A stretch of 64,000 nt of DNA from Geosiphon pyriformis (Eukaryota > Glomeromycota > Glomeromycetes > Archaeosporales > Geosiphonaceae), in assembly GCA_016748015.1 (NCBI GenBank), contig JAAOMT010000647.1, positions 128,880 through 192,879 of the forward strand, written 5' to 3'. Numbering within the stretch: position 1 is the stretch's first letter; each line of letters opens with the position of its first letter. Below are positions 44,341-56,011 of this stretch, piece after piece. The translations under genes were made by a program, and so were the position numbers. The notes under the pieces are model-generated. The model was not told the DNA's origin. It saw nothing but the letters and a program-made list of their open reading frames with translations, and did no database searches.

Positions 44341-45301
44341 CTGGCTAGAGCAAATAAAATTCTTCTTGTCCATATATTGTTTGTGATGTGATATTCACAT
44401 ATTCACAAAGTTGTGAAAAATTTGGAATAGTGTCTGGTGGTTGTTTTTCGACTTCAGTACTTAAATATCCTATGGTAGTTCTTTTTGGTATTTTAATAAT
44501 ATTTCCAGTTGTATTGTGGATAGGAATTTTTATGTGTTTAAGACTTTTGGCTAGTATGTAAAGATTGGTGAATTCAATCTTTCCTGATTTGCAAATTGTA
44601 GTTTCCACTTCAAAAATTTGAGCTTGATTCTTTATTTTCTTTTATATAACTAACATGTACTGGTTATATAGCAGAATGAAAATTGATTGATAAGTGGAGA
44701 TAATTTCTCTCTTGTCAATAACTTCTTCCTTTGCCATGTTAACTGGTACATCTATTCTACTTGTGGATCCAAATTCACTTATTCTTCTTGTTGTTATCCT
44801 TAATTTTTTCCTTTTTTTTATTAATACTAACTAAGTTATCTTAATCAGAAGTAAAAATATTGTCTGCTATTTTTTTATTTGGTTCAATAATATATTCTTT
44901 TTCCGAGTCATTTTGTAGCATTGTAATGATATTTCCTATGTATTTTGCATCAATTATTTCTCCTCTGATGTTGATTCTTTTCTTCACTAGATTACTCTTA
45001 AATGCTAGTTGAACTATTGTTATTGTTAGAATTTCTAATGCTATTTTTAGATCAATGCTTGTACATAAATGTGGTTCCAATTTGATGGCATTCTTCCTTG
45101 GATATCTCAGATCAAACCCTGTATTGGTATCATGCACATCTTCTGACATAATACTTTCATCATTATTACTGAACCATTTTAGTTTCTGTTCCTTGGAAAG
45201 ATCAAGGAATGCAATATATTGTTCTGGATTTGAATTGGAATCCAAATTGTTGTTATTAGTGTTGCCATTTTGGACTGAGCTGGAACTGTTGTTTTCATCA
45301 T
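44341..45301 (-). pseudogene. dUTPase-like domain of 1G and pre-RT linker
   Basis: The frame 45245-44841 has motif 1 HDTNTGFDLRYPRK, motif 2 FKSNLVKKRINIRG, motif 3 EIIDAKYIGNI with the catalytic Asp present (near 44945) and motif 4 KKIADNIF. After a shift the C-terminal motif SEFGSTSRIDVPVNMAK is readable near 44780-44740. The frame 44608-44345 is the NLYI...IIKIPKRTTIGYL linker before RT. This copy keeps the motif 3 Asp that 1A and 1C have lost, so the ancestral domain probably had a complete active site. Confidence 0.78.
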
Positions 45302-46249
45302 TGTTACCAGTAAAATTTTAGTTATTAATTAGCATGAAATTACTCTTATAGTTCTTATTATTAATTAGCATATATGATTATTATTTCAATTATTACTTAT
45401 TATTTAATCAAATTAGCAATTATCATCATTTAATCAATAACCCGATTTGTATTATAGAAATTAATATGATCAAATTACACAATATCCTAAACCATGTAAC
45501 ATAATCAAAATTTGCCGAAATAATTAATAGTTTAATATAATAACTTGTAGTTCACCAAAATGTATCTTTAATTCACCAAAATTGTAGCAAAGAAAAAAGT
45601 ACAAGTTCAAAGACTAGTACTATAACAAGTTGTATAAAAAAAGAGCTTCTCTCTTTAAAAAAATGTATCTTCTCATATCTTACCATAATATCTTACTTTA
45701 AATATCTTAATTAGAACAAATCATCTTTTACAAAGTCAAATAAAAATTAAATATTCGAAAACCAAACCCTTAAATTATTACACTTAAAATTCTCTCAACA
45801 CAACTAACATTTTAAAATTGATTAGCTACCAATTTCAATAGACTGTTAATGATTCCAGGCCTGGATAGAAAACGTTTCTCTTAACAAAATTTTATTTCTT
45901 TTATATTTCTTTTATTTTTTATTTTTTTTCTTATCATAATTATTAGGTTAGTCTACAGATAAGATTTCTGTAAAAAAGTTGGCTTTCACAGCAAAGTAAC
46001 TACACATTTTTAGTAAGCTTCCAGATAAGTAATTCCTGAGAAAGAGTTGATTTTTACTACAATGTAATTACATAAAGTAACTGGTATAAAATTGGCCATT
46101 CTATGTATAAGCCCAGCAGTTCAAATTATAGGAAATAATTTGAAGATAAATTCAGTTATGAAAGGTTCAACCACTTTCTGAGAATGTGAATTCACAGCAA
46201 ATAAACATTAACAACATTCAAGAAAAAAAACCAAAAACCTTCAGTAACA
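45302..46249 (+). repeat. 5' LTR of 2E
   Basis: 948 bp, TGTTACCAGTAAAATTTTAG to TCAGTAACA. The U3 contains a GCCGAAATAATT/TTCACCAAAAT-type repeated block (45510-45590). The last 250 bp are the segment also found in the chimeric LTR of 1B. Confidence 0.9.
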
Positions 46250-46251
46250 TT

Positions 46252-46269
46252 TGGTGCTCTCCTATGGAA
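46252..46269 (+). promoter_or_regulatory. Primer binding site of 2E
   Basis: TGGTGCTCTCCTATGG, 2 nt after the LTR, agrees with the family 1 site over the first 10 nt. Confidence 0.68.
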
Positions 46270-46284
46270 ATAACACAGTAATAA

Positions 46285-48000
46285 TAACTTCAAAGCGGCG
46301 ACCACACCAGACACAACAATTCTAGAGTATTATCAGTCAATTTACACCCACTGCAAGCAAAGATTCAACATCCAAAACGGAATTGAAATTTTCAAGAAAT
46401 CATTATACCAATACATTGAAAACTGCATCAACAATTATCTTTTTGGAAACTACAATATCTCAAAAGTTAAAAGCAATCTTTACAATAATTTATTGTACTA
46501 TTTACAATTGAAAACTGAAGATATTAATAATGAAACACTTGATACCTACTTCCAAGAACTTAACTTTAATATTATCCAGTATTGTAAAGAAAAATATCCA
46601 GTACAGTCTAAATACTTCATTGATCTTGAATCAGAAACAGAAACAAGCAACAAAAACAAACAAAAACTAAAGCAACACTCAAGTACCACCTTAAACACTC
46701 CAAAAACACTAAAGATAACTACCAAACACTTGCAGATTTCAGAACAAAGAACCAGTATCAGACTTCCATTCTCATTCACACTATTTTCAATTTTATTTGT
46801 TTAACCACAAACACCAAATTTACCACTTATCCATTTCGCAAGACTAAAAGATTTTCAGTCATTTAAAAGCTCTACTCAATAGCAAAAACCAATATCAACC
46901 AGCACCAATCTTTTTGATTACTTGGAAAAAAATCAAAGTCATTATTCAGAGAACTTAGAAAGTAAAAAAACTGAATCAAAACAAAAAAAAACTACCAAAA
47001 ACAAAAAAGAAATGACAACTGCTTACATTGCAAAAATTCTAGAATTCACTAGTAAAGATAATAATACCAGCCCTCAAAAATGGCTTGATAAAGTCCAGAA
47101 AACAAGAGATGCAAACAGATAGAATGGTACAAGAATGCTTAAAGCTATACCTTATTTTCTTCAAAAAACAGCAAATAAATAGTTTGAAAACCTAGAAAAA
47201 CTTTTTGAAAACTGGCAAGCATTCAAAGATGCTTTTTTATAACAATTCACTGACAACAACATCTCTATCACTCTCTGAAACTGCTTTTGCAATATTAAAT
47301 AAGAAACATCTGAAACTGTCATGATCTATCTTGAGAGATTCAATAAACTTCTTAGACAAATTTAACAATTAGAAACCAATAACTACTATTCCAATGCCCA
47401 AATTCTGAATCAGTTTATAGCAGGATTAAAAGACAAATTAATTAAGAAAGTTTGTCCACATGTTTTAGTAGACTTAAAAACTGCCATTAAACATACAAAA
47501 AACTATGAAATGGCAATAAAAAAAGCAAATCACACCAAACTTGTAAACTTAGCAATTGAAAAAACCAGCTCAGCAGCTGAAAAGAAAATTAACCAACTTA
47601 CAAAGAAGGTTGAAAGTTATTTTACCAGCCAACAACAACAGCAACAATCATAAAGATACTAGCCACCTCAATGACACAACCAAAATAATTACACTTCAGC
47701 ATCCAACAACCAACCACAAAACTGTTACTATTATAGAATTCTAGAACATTAAAAACAAGACTGCAAAAAATTACAAAAAGACCAATAAAACAGAAGTAAT
47801 CAACATTACCCTTTACTATAACAATCTTATTATCAACTTTTACTACCAATTTATTACTCATTAAGACCACAAAATCAGAACAATTACTATCAATCTGCTC
47901 CACAATCAATACAGCAATAATATTAACAATCTTTACCAATTCAGCAATATCAAACACCATTTACACAATAATATTAAATACTTGTGCAAAAATTGGTTCA
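46285..48000 (+). pseudogene. gag: gag relic of 2E
   Basis: The open frame begins without an ATG after a TAA near 46275. The N-terminal part has TILEYYQSIYTHCKQRFNIQ and FKKSLYQYIENCINNYLF, then YLQLKTEDINNETLDTYFQE (46493-46804) and a Lys/Ser/Thr linker. The capsid-like core is MTTAYIAKILEFTSKDNNTS, PQKWLDKVQKTRDANR-stop, YFLQKTANK-stop-FENLEK and YLERFNKLLRQI, with NQFIAGLKDKLIKKVCPHVL. A Gln-rich tail follows (47620-47960). A zinc knuckle is not clearly readable: the CYYYRILEH region near 47725 is the likely remnant with changed ligands. Confidence 0.75.
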
Positions 48001-48880
48001 CCAAAACTAATTTACATCTTAAAATCGATTCCAAAATAATAACAACAGAATTAACTCAAACAACCAGTTGGTTTCCCAAAATTCTGGCCAGTAAAGACCC
48101 AATTAATACCACACTTAATCCAGTTATTTCACAATGCCAGAAGAATCAAATTTTTAGCAAACTGCACTTTTTGAAGGAAAAGCTGCAGCACTAAGATTAA
48201 ACCCTTTTAACAATACTATTCCACCATCCCAAATTGCCCAAAATACCAATTTCTCAGATATATTCCCATTTAAATTTAAAGCAAATGAATTACCATTCTT
48301 GCTTAGCAATACAGCAGTCAATAAACAAAAAGCAATTACAGCAATATATACTGAAGCTAAAGTTGAAGGAAAACCTATTTGGTTAATTCTAGACAGTAGA
48401 TCAACTGGAAGTATCATCATCTACCAATTAATATAACAACTCAATCAAAATATTAACAGACCAGCCCAAATAATAATTGTTATAACAGATAATATAAAAA
48501 AAACACCAGTAGAAAAAATTGACAACTTTTTATTTACTATTGATGGAATTACTATTCTAGTTAAAGTTTTAGTTATGGATACACTTCAATACTAAGCTTT
48601 TGTCAGAAATGATTGGCTTATTAAGGCCAATGCAAATTTATATTAAGAAACCCAGAAATTGAAAATTTTATACCAAAGACAATATACCAGAGTACCTACC
48701 ATCTATGGTACTTTTAATAAAAAATTTGAAAAAGCCCCCATATTTAAATTTAAAAAGGAAAAAGAACTACCAATTACTAAAACTTTTATGGCTCTTGGAT
48801 TAACATCCAATTGAGCTAAGAAAACAGAACAAAAAATTTTTAAAAAAACCAGAAAATAAAATGTTGTTTGATACTTTACA
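48001..48880 (+). pseudogene. Protease relic of 2E
   Basis: AVNKQKAITAIYTEAKVEGK leads to the active site L-I-L-D-S-R-S-T-G at 48392-48400 (Gly to Arg), then IIIYQLI. VLVMDTLQY-stop-AFVRNDWLIKANANLY is the C-terminal part. A Lys-rich tail ends near 48850. Confidence 0.75.
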
Positions 48881-49600
48881 TCAGAACCAAGAAAACAACC
48901 ATCTTACATCCTACTTAAATGCAAAGATTGCAACAAGAAACTTTTATCAATGGGGGCATGTATTTCTTCAAAAGAGGAATATGAAATTTGTACTTGTTAC
49001 TACTGTAAAGCATGCCATAGAGAACGATTTGGATATTCCAAATGAAGTGGAAAATAGAACAACATTCCTTGTTTGACATGTGGAAATATGCTATCAGAAG
49101 AATACAACTGGATTGATGTTGCAATAAAAGGAGGAGTATGTGATCAAACCTGCCAATATGCCTTATTAATTTCGAAAAAAGTCAAAAGAGGAACACTCTT
49201 TGATGCAGCATACAACAGTACTCTCAACAAACTCTACTACTACCCTTATAATGCTGAAATAATCTTTGACTTAGCAATGACTTTAATCAATAGAGCCATA
49301 CAAGAAAATATCTGCCAAATGAAAAAAGCTAAATATATTGAGTACACAATAGAATTAGCTGAATTTAACTATAAAGATAAAGTAAAAACCTATCATTAAA
49401 TCACAAGTTATGCTTATCCAATCAAAGAAGCTCAAATTCAATGATTAAAGCAAATGAACATTCAACTATGTGAAGAATACATCATGTCTTGTGATAACCA
49501 ATGGTGTCCAGAATGTTATGCAATTAGCATCCTTCTGCCCAGCAAAAATGATAAATATGAAATTGAATTTGGAGAACCTGAAACAAAAAAAGAAATTGCA
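48881..49600 (+). pseudogene. Cys-rich (putative zinc) module of 2E
   Basis: The best-preserved copy. From about 48919: C-K-D-C-NKKLLSMGAC, EEYEICTCYYCKACHRERFG, two TGA/TAG stops where Trp is expected (YSK-stop-SGK-stop-NN), IPCLTCGNMLSEEYNWIDVA, and GGVCDQTCQYALLISKK. A helical segment (YPYNAEIIFDLAMTLINRAI) follows, then the second cluster LCEEYIMSCDNQWCPECYAI (49454 onward). The C-x2-C pairs, the double-knuckle C-x-C-x2-C-x2-C-H and the spacing agree with family 1. This supports a zinc-binding fold older than the split of the two families. Confidence 0.65.
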
Positions 49601-50399
49601 ACAACACTAATCTATCTTATCAAGAATCAACTAGCTCTACAACTTAAATACTTTAACAATAATGGTCAAGAAATTAAACCAGAAAAAGCCCATAATATAG
49701 ATGCTGAATATGATCTACAATACCCAGGAAAAAATATTTTGGTTCTCCAACCAAAATCTTTAACAAAAATCAATTTCAGAATTGCTCTTAAAATACCACC
49801 AAAAGCAATGATTTAAATTGCATTCAAATCATTATTGGCAAGCAAAAAAATCAATATTAGAAGAAAAATCATAGATGCAGAATACACTAAAAATATTACA
49901 ATCATGCTACAGAATAAAACTGACAAACCATTCAAAATTGAACATGCACAAAAAATTGCTCAAGCTATTTATCTACCCCTAATTAACATTTCGAATTAAC
50001 AATCAGTTAACAACAGAAAACAATTAGAAAAAAGTGGAAAAGAAACTCAAGATTTTGATTCAACTGGATGATTTACAGTTTCAGTAAACATAGCTCTTAA
50101 TACACAAAGTGAATCTTATCAGATTTTTCAACTTCCTCAACCAATTACCATTTTATCTTTTGGAAAACATCACAAATCTACACTTGCTCAAAACCTATTA
50201 CTACTCAACAAATCTTTAAATCCAATGAACAAATCTGTTCAAAACATAAAATCTCAATCTCAAATGTCTACATACCAAAAAGAATGAAAAAATTTCAAGT
50301 TACTTTTTACAATTTTAACAACTATCTTATTGTTTTATTAAACAAATTAAAAATTAGAATCATATATAGCAATATCTTTCAAAATAAAAACTTTTAGAT
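49601..50399 (+). pseudogene. dUTPase-like domain of 2E and pre-RT linker
   Basis: Motif 1 HNIDAEYDLQYPGK (about 49690), motif 2 FKSLLASKKINIRR, motif 3 KIIDAEYTKNI with the catalytic Asp kept, motif 4 QKIAQAIYLPLI and motif 5 QDFDSTG (about 50050), closely followed by a TGA for TGG/CGA. The short NVYIPKRMKKFQVTFYNFNN segment corresponds to the family 1 pre-RT linker. A stop (TAA for CAA at 49814) and others prevent expression. Confidence 0.77.
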
Positions 50400-50826
50400 T
50401 GTTAGTATTACAGTTTAAGAATTTAATAGGAATTATAAATAATATAAATTAGCCAATCATAAAATAGCACAGCAACAATTTATAAAAAGAAATAATTTAC
50501 AAATAACAGCAAGCACTACTGTGCAATAGCAGCAAGCACTATTTTACAATAGCAGTAAGCACTATCATGCAAAAGCAGCAAGCACTATCATGCAAAAACA
50601 GCAAGCACTATTTTACAATAGCAGCAAGCACTATTTAAAAATAATGGAAATAAAGTATTACAAGACATTATTTTGAAAAACAATAATTATATATATATAC
50701 AATAGTTTTAATAATGAAAAATAAAACAGCTTTAACTCAAAGCAATAAATATCTAAATAAAATCTTATTCAAAAAGAATTAATAAAAATAATAAATTAAA
50801 TTAATATTACAATTACAAGATTAACA
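50400..50826 (+). repeat. Probable solo LTR of a fourth type within 2E
   Basis: Starts TGTTAGTATTACAG and ends AAGATTAACA. It has AAATTAGCCAATCAT as in family 1, a 23-bp tandem array and then TATATATATATAC (about 50688). The layout (CCAAT-like block, tandem repeat, TATA) is that of the other LTRs. It interrupts the pre-RT linker of 2E. Flanks agat/atag do not form a clean duplication, so the ends are provisional. Confidence 0.5.
50508..50642 (+). repeat. 23-bp minisatellite, nearly six copies
   Basis: Five full units and one partial of agcaagcactattttacaat + agc, with variants (ctactgtgc, ctatcatgc). It lies upstream of a TATA box, so it may be a repeated activator site of the LTR promoter. 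There are no spacers, hence not CRISPR-like. Confidence 0.85.
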
Positions 50827-51370
50827 ATAGAATTCACATACCCTCTCTAGCAAATGAAACTATCATTCTATCTTTGAACTCTTTAGAAGAATAATCTCTG
50901 ATCAAGATTATTTATGTAGTTACTAATTAAATTGAAAAAGCTTTATTATATATATAAAAAAATTGCAAAAAGACCATTAACATTCCATGTTTTTAGATTA
51001 GAGAAACATATCAGACAATTGCAAAAATAGCCTCAGAAAAGACTTCAAACTGTGGATAGATTTCAGATTAACCTCTGGGAAAGAGTACACAACATACAAA
51101 GACAACTAAAATTAAAGAAAAGACTTACATTACAACATTAAGAGAAAATCTTCAGTATATTATCATTAATATTCAACACATAAAATTGAGAAACTCACAA
51201 GAGACTGATTACAATTAAAACAGAATATCAACAATTAAAATATACCAAAAAAACACTTTCATAACATCAGCAATTTTATTAAAATTGTAAGACATATACT
51301 ACTCCCAAATCCAAACATCATCTCTACTACTGAAAACTACCACCTTTTGGAAGAAAACCTATCTTGAATC
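50827..51370 (+). other. Unassigned 2E sequence before RT
   Basis: An A-rich stretch with short readable pieces (LRKHIRQLQK, RLHYNIKRKSSVYYH, NYHLLEENLS). It probably belongs to the polyprotein spacer between dUTPase and RT, but no domain or continuous frame is seen. Confidence 0.4.
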
Positions 51371-52260
51371 AACATGGGTTTCTTAAAACCTCTACAACAA
51401 AAACAATTGAAACAATTGATAGCTGAATTTGCTGATATATTTGCAAAAAACAACAATGATCTAGGAAAAACTAATATTGTTTAACATCAGATATACACAA
51501 AAGATGTTCTGCCAAAATGTCAACAAGCCTATTGAGTACTATCTATTAGCCACCAATTTTTCAGAGAAAAGATCCAAAAAATGCTCAATAATGGATTAAT
51601 TCAACCATCAAAAAGTCTATAGGCCTTATTAGTAGTCCTTGTCAAAAAGAAAAATGGAAAAATTAGATTTTGTGTTGATTATTAACAATTGAATAATGTT
51701 ATAATTAGAGATATCTACCCTTTTCCAAGAATTGATAACATGCTAAATGCTCTAGAAAAAGCCAAGTTTTTCTCAACTTTAGACTTGGAAAGTGGATACT
51801 GACAAGTCGAAATGGACCCAAAAGATCGACCCAAAACAGCATTTACCATTCAGAGAAAAAACTACAAATTTAATGTTATGTCTTTTGGACTTTGTAATGC
51901 ACTAACAACATTCCAATGACTTATAGATATTGTATATGAAAGACTTTTATAACAATTAGTAGTTGTTTACTTTGATAACATTAATATATACTTATCAAGC
52001 TTTGAAGCTTATCTTATCTACCTGTAAAAAGATTTTCAATGATTATGGAAAGCAAGATTTAAGTTGAATATTGAGAAATATTACTTTGGAAAAACAAGTT
52101 TAATTTTTCTTGGACACATTGTTAGCAAAGATGAAGTCAAACCAAATTCTAAAACAATCAGTGCTGTTAAAAACTTTTAAACTCCCAAAAATATCACAGA
52201 ACTATGAGAATTTGTAAATTTAGCCTCCTATTATCAGAAATTCATTAAAAGATTCTTAAA
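51371..52260 (+). pseudogene. Reverse transcriptase relic of 2E
   Basis: GFLKPLQQKQLKQLIAEFAD, the KCQQAY segment, LNNGLIQPSKSL, VLVKKKNGKIRFCVDY, FSTLDLESGY-stop-QVEMD (TGA for TGG), FNVMSFGLCNALTTFQ and palm YFDN at 51968-51979 in place of YxDD. FLGHIVSKDEVKPN and the thumb lie at 52120-52250. TGA at Trp and TAA at Gln positions break the frame. Confidence 0.83.
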
Positions 52261-52830
52261 ATTGCTAAACCACTCAATTATTTTACCAACAAAAACATAC
52301 CATACCAATAGACTGAAAAGCAATAGAAAGCCTTTGAAACTTTCAAAACAAAATTAACAACAGCCCCAGTTTTTGCTTATCCAAACTTTAACAAATAATT
52401 CCAATTATTTATTGATGTTTTACATATAACATTTGGTACTATCTTATTATAATTAGATGAAAATGACCAGGAACAAGTCATTGCCTATACCAGTAGGACA
52501 CTTAAACCAACAGAACTCAAATATGGCTCAACCAAATTAGAAGCCACTATAGTCATTTAAGCTTTTAAACACTTTCAATAATACCTGAAAAATAGAAAAG
52601 AATTTGATATTATAACTAACAATATTGGTCTCAAATGGCTCAATAAAAAGAAGACAGAACAAAGTGCCAAACAGTCTTAATAGAATAATTTTTTAGCAGA
52701 CTACAAATACATTGTACATTACAAATCAAGAAAACTATACACCAATATTGATAGTCTTTCAAGAATAAGACAAAATTAATACTAACAGCAACACTATCAC
52801 AACTTAACAACCTATTAACAAAAATAACCA
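52261..52830 (+). pseudogene. RNase H relic of 2E
   Basis: QKAFETFKTKLTTAPVFAYP, LFIDVLHITFGTIL (first Asp kept), QVIAYTSRTLKPTELKYGST, KLEATIVI with the catalytic Glu, and ITNNIGLKWL with Asn for Asp. Stops at 52387 and elsewhere. Confidence 0.72.
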
Positions 52831-54250
52831 AACAACAATAGATCCCAGAAATTACAACAATATCAAAAACTATTTGGAAACTCTTACCATGTCAGAAAAT
52901 TGGTCTCCAAGTAAAAAGCATCGATTACAACACCAATTAAAACAATATTTCATATACTACAACAAAATCTATTATAAAAATTACAGAAATCTAAACCAAT
53001 TACTCAGATTAGTACAAGAAAATGAAAAAGAAACAATCCTATACAACATGTATACAAATCTATTTGCAGCACACTTGGGAAGAGATAGAATAATTCAAAG
53101 AACCCTTAAACATTATTTCTGGTCTCACATGCAAAAAAACATTTGACAATATGTTAAATCTTGTGATAGTTGTCAAAGAAGGGAGAAACTCACTCTATAA
53201 AACCTTTAAATCCAATCAAAGTTGGACAAATTTTTGACAGAGTTGAAATTGATTTAATCGGATCATTACTTATCACAACCTAAAGAAATTATTATATTGC
53301 AGTTGCAGTAGATTATCTTACCAAATAGTCTGAAGCTAAAGTCATCTAAAGAGCAGATGCAAAATCAGTAGCAAATTTTATCTATGAAGACATTATTTGT
53401 AGACATGGATGCCTAATTGAACTTTTATTTGATCAAAAAACATATTTTGTGAACAACTCAATACAAGAAATTTGTGAATAATTCAATGTCAAAAAACCTC
53501 TATTATTACCTTATTACTTCCAAACAAATGGACTTGTAGAATGTTTCAACAGAATATTGTGTAAATTTTTAGCCAAAGTCTTAACTGACTTTGAACAAGA
53601 ATGAGATATCTTTATTCTATTAATGTTACTAGCATACAGAATACTAAAACAAGATACTATGAAACACATACTATTTGATTTGACTTATAAAAGGACAACA
53701 ATATTACCAATTAATTTCACAGTAAAAACATATCCAGTACAACTAATTAATAAAAAAACTTTCAAAAAACACTCTAAAGAAGAGTCTATACTCTTTTTAG
53801 TACACTAAAAGAAAAAAGATGGATAGCAGCAACTCATATTGAATACTTTTAAGCTCAACAAAAAAAAAGACATTACAACAAATTACCACCAGTTACCAAT
53901 GAATTTAAAGTTGAAAATAAAGTTCTCTTACACAAAACTAAGGCTAAAAAAGAATAGAGTAGAAAATTTGAAAACAAATAGAATGGACCATTTTATATTC
54001 ACGAAATTCTAGGCAATAAATCATAAAAATTAAGACTTAATAACAAAGTACTAGCAAAAGTTGCACATAAAGATTAATTGAAACACTATTATTTCAGAAA
54101 CAATCCTGAACTATTAATTCCACAAATTGGTATATATTCTTTTTTAATTAATTCTGAGGATATTTCCCAAAATTTAGAACCAATAATTATAATAGAACAA
54201 TAACCAAATTTAAATACTATTACTTGAAAAAAAAAAGCTTATCAAAGAAA
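52831..54250 (+). pseudogene. Integrase relic of 2E
   Basis: The frame 52874-53146 covers the pre-HHCC linker and AAHLGRDRIIQRTLKHYFW, ending with KSCDSCQRREK after a TGA; the zinc ligands H, H, C, C are present. The core has VEIDLIGSLLITT (Asp), LLFDQKTYF (Asp) and NGLVECFNRILCKFLAK (Glu). The 53623-53808 part is RILKQDTMKHILFDLTYKRT. The GPY/F-like end GPFYIHEILGNKS lies near 53990. The text stays readable to about 54200 (SQNLEPIIIIEQ), which resembles the start of the family 1 extension. Confidence 0.83.
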
Positions 54251-54317
54251 GAAAGAAAAATATGATCTAAAAAAACATGAAAGAATACAAAATAATATAC
54301 AATAATATTAAATAATG

Positions 54318-55155
54318 TGTTATAATATAAGATAACATGTTATAAGGCAAAATAATACAAAATAACATATTATAACATAAGATAATCTGTTATAATGCAG
54401 GATAACACAGAATAATATGTAATAATGTCAGATAATGTATTATAATATAGGATAATTAGTTATAACATAAAAAAACAAAATAATAGCTAGTAAGAACAGA
54501 TGATCCAAAGCAATCCTGTAAAACTAAAAAATATGTATATATAGCAGTAGTACTAGAAGCAGAAAAGACAGAATCTCCAAACAGAAATTTATTAGTTACT
54601 ATTTCCTATTTAGAAACCATATCATTTCAAATATCAATAAATATATTTATTCAGCATCTCAAATCTAATTGCTTGCTATCAACTCTAAATATTGATAGTA
54701 ATTGATACTTAAACCACACAAAAACAATAGCTCTTGATCATGACTATTAACAAGATACTAACTTGTATTGCCTTGGCTTAATTTTTTTTATTTTATCTTC
54801 TTTTATTTTTTTGTATTTTGTTGGTGGTTTACTAAACTTTTTAAGGATTAAGCATTGAGTTATTGATGTCAAGAATTGCTTGGTAAAAGACTCTTGTGAA
54901 TGGGTAAAATGTGTAAGAATTATAAATTGCTTACCAGAGGATTGCTGGCCACTAAGCTGAGAAAAAAATTGACAGAATTGTGATTCTGGGAAGCTACAAA
55001 TAAAATAACACAGAAATCTCTGTTCATTATACAAAAAACTCAATCAAAACCTTCAGAATGCAAAAACCTTCAGATTATTACCATCTCATATTAATTAAGC
55101 ACTAAGTTATGAGTTTGTTATTTATTCTAACTACTCAAATAATTCACTTATAACA
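54318..55155 (+). repeat. Solo LTR with family 1 core and a different U3, in 2E
   Basis: From TGTTATAATATAAGAT to CACTTATAACA, 838 bp. The 3' two-thirds match family 1 LTRs (TATGTATATATAGCAG at about 54533, ACAATAGCTCTTGATCATG, GCACTAAGTTA). The 5' third instead holds tandem TGTTATAATGCAGGATAA-like units (54318-54470). No internal element sequence; flanks aatg/acac give no clear duplication, so the 5' end is provisional. Confidence 0.7.
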
Positions 55156-55365
55156 ACACTTAATTTAACATATTTTTACAATAATTTTTTTAATAACACA
55201 CCGAAAACAGAAAACAAAAATAGTAAATAATTACAAAAAACACCCAAATCCAAAAACAAATAAAAAACCCCATACTTAAAAATAATTTTCTTTATTCTTT
55301 TTTTTTAGTTAGTTACTTTTATCACGATTATTCTCTGAAATATCTAACAAATATCCCAAAAATTA
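55156..55365 (+). other. 2E spacer before the last ORF
   Basis: Low-complexity A-rich sequence, then a T-rich tract ttctttttttttag (about 55294-55307) that would pass as a splice acceptor 60 nt ahead of the ATG at 55366. No donor was identified. Confidence 0.35.
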
Positions 55366-56000
55366 ATGTTAGTTTTGAAAACACTTCCTGACTTATTCAT
55401 AACGATTAATAAAAGTCAAATTAGTTATATTCAAAAAGAAACCACAGCTTCAGTATTAAACAATTCTCTGAATTATCACTTTTATAGAAAAAACACTAAA
55501 AATTACACTAAAAATCAATTACCAGAACTTTTAAAACAAGGTTTAAAAAAAAACCTCTTATTTGTCCCTATAAACATTTTACCAAATGCCACAATTCAAC
55601 AAAAACTTTTACTATTTCTTAATGAACAGAACAATAAACATACCCTTATTTATAGATATTTTCATATTGGAAAGACACTTTATGAATAAAAACTGGAACT
55701 TGAAGCAACAAACCTCACTCCTAAAACAATACAAAAACAAATTTACAATAAATTCAAGACAACAGCTGGACCAACAAATACTTACTACAAACTTAGAACA
55801 GCTTTTAGATTTTATGATTTGTTTAATACTTGCAAAAATGTCCTACAAAATCCAATACTACAATTGATGAAAATTCAATATATTGGCAAACTCACAAAAC
55901 TGAAATTTTAACAATTTTCAGACCAGATTACTTTAATTATATTGGATTATTATCTTAACATCACAAATAATGCTTGGACTTTGATAAAGCTCAGTCTTAA
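55366..56000 (+). pseudogene. Last ORF of 2E, unknown function
   Basis: ATG at 55366 opens 107 codons (LVLKTLPDLFITINKSQISY, then a Lys/Asn-rich part and NILPNATIQQKLLLFLNEQN). After a TAA, readable sequence goes on (LELEATNLTPKTIQKQIYNK, TYYKLRTAFRFYDLFNTCKN) almost to the 3' LTR. It occupies the position of the family 1 integrase extension and the family 3 ORF but is not visibly similar to either. No membrane segment is evident. Function unknown. Confidence 0.45.
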
Positions 56001-56011
56001 GAAAAAGATTA

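Noticed and set aside
50508-50642. CRISPR-like regular repeats
   Set aside because: The 23-bp units are directly adjacent with no unique spacers, in a eukaryotic LTR context.
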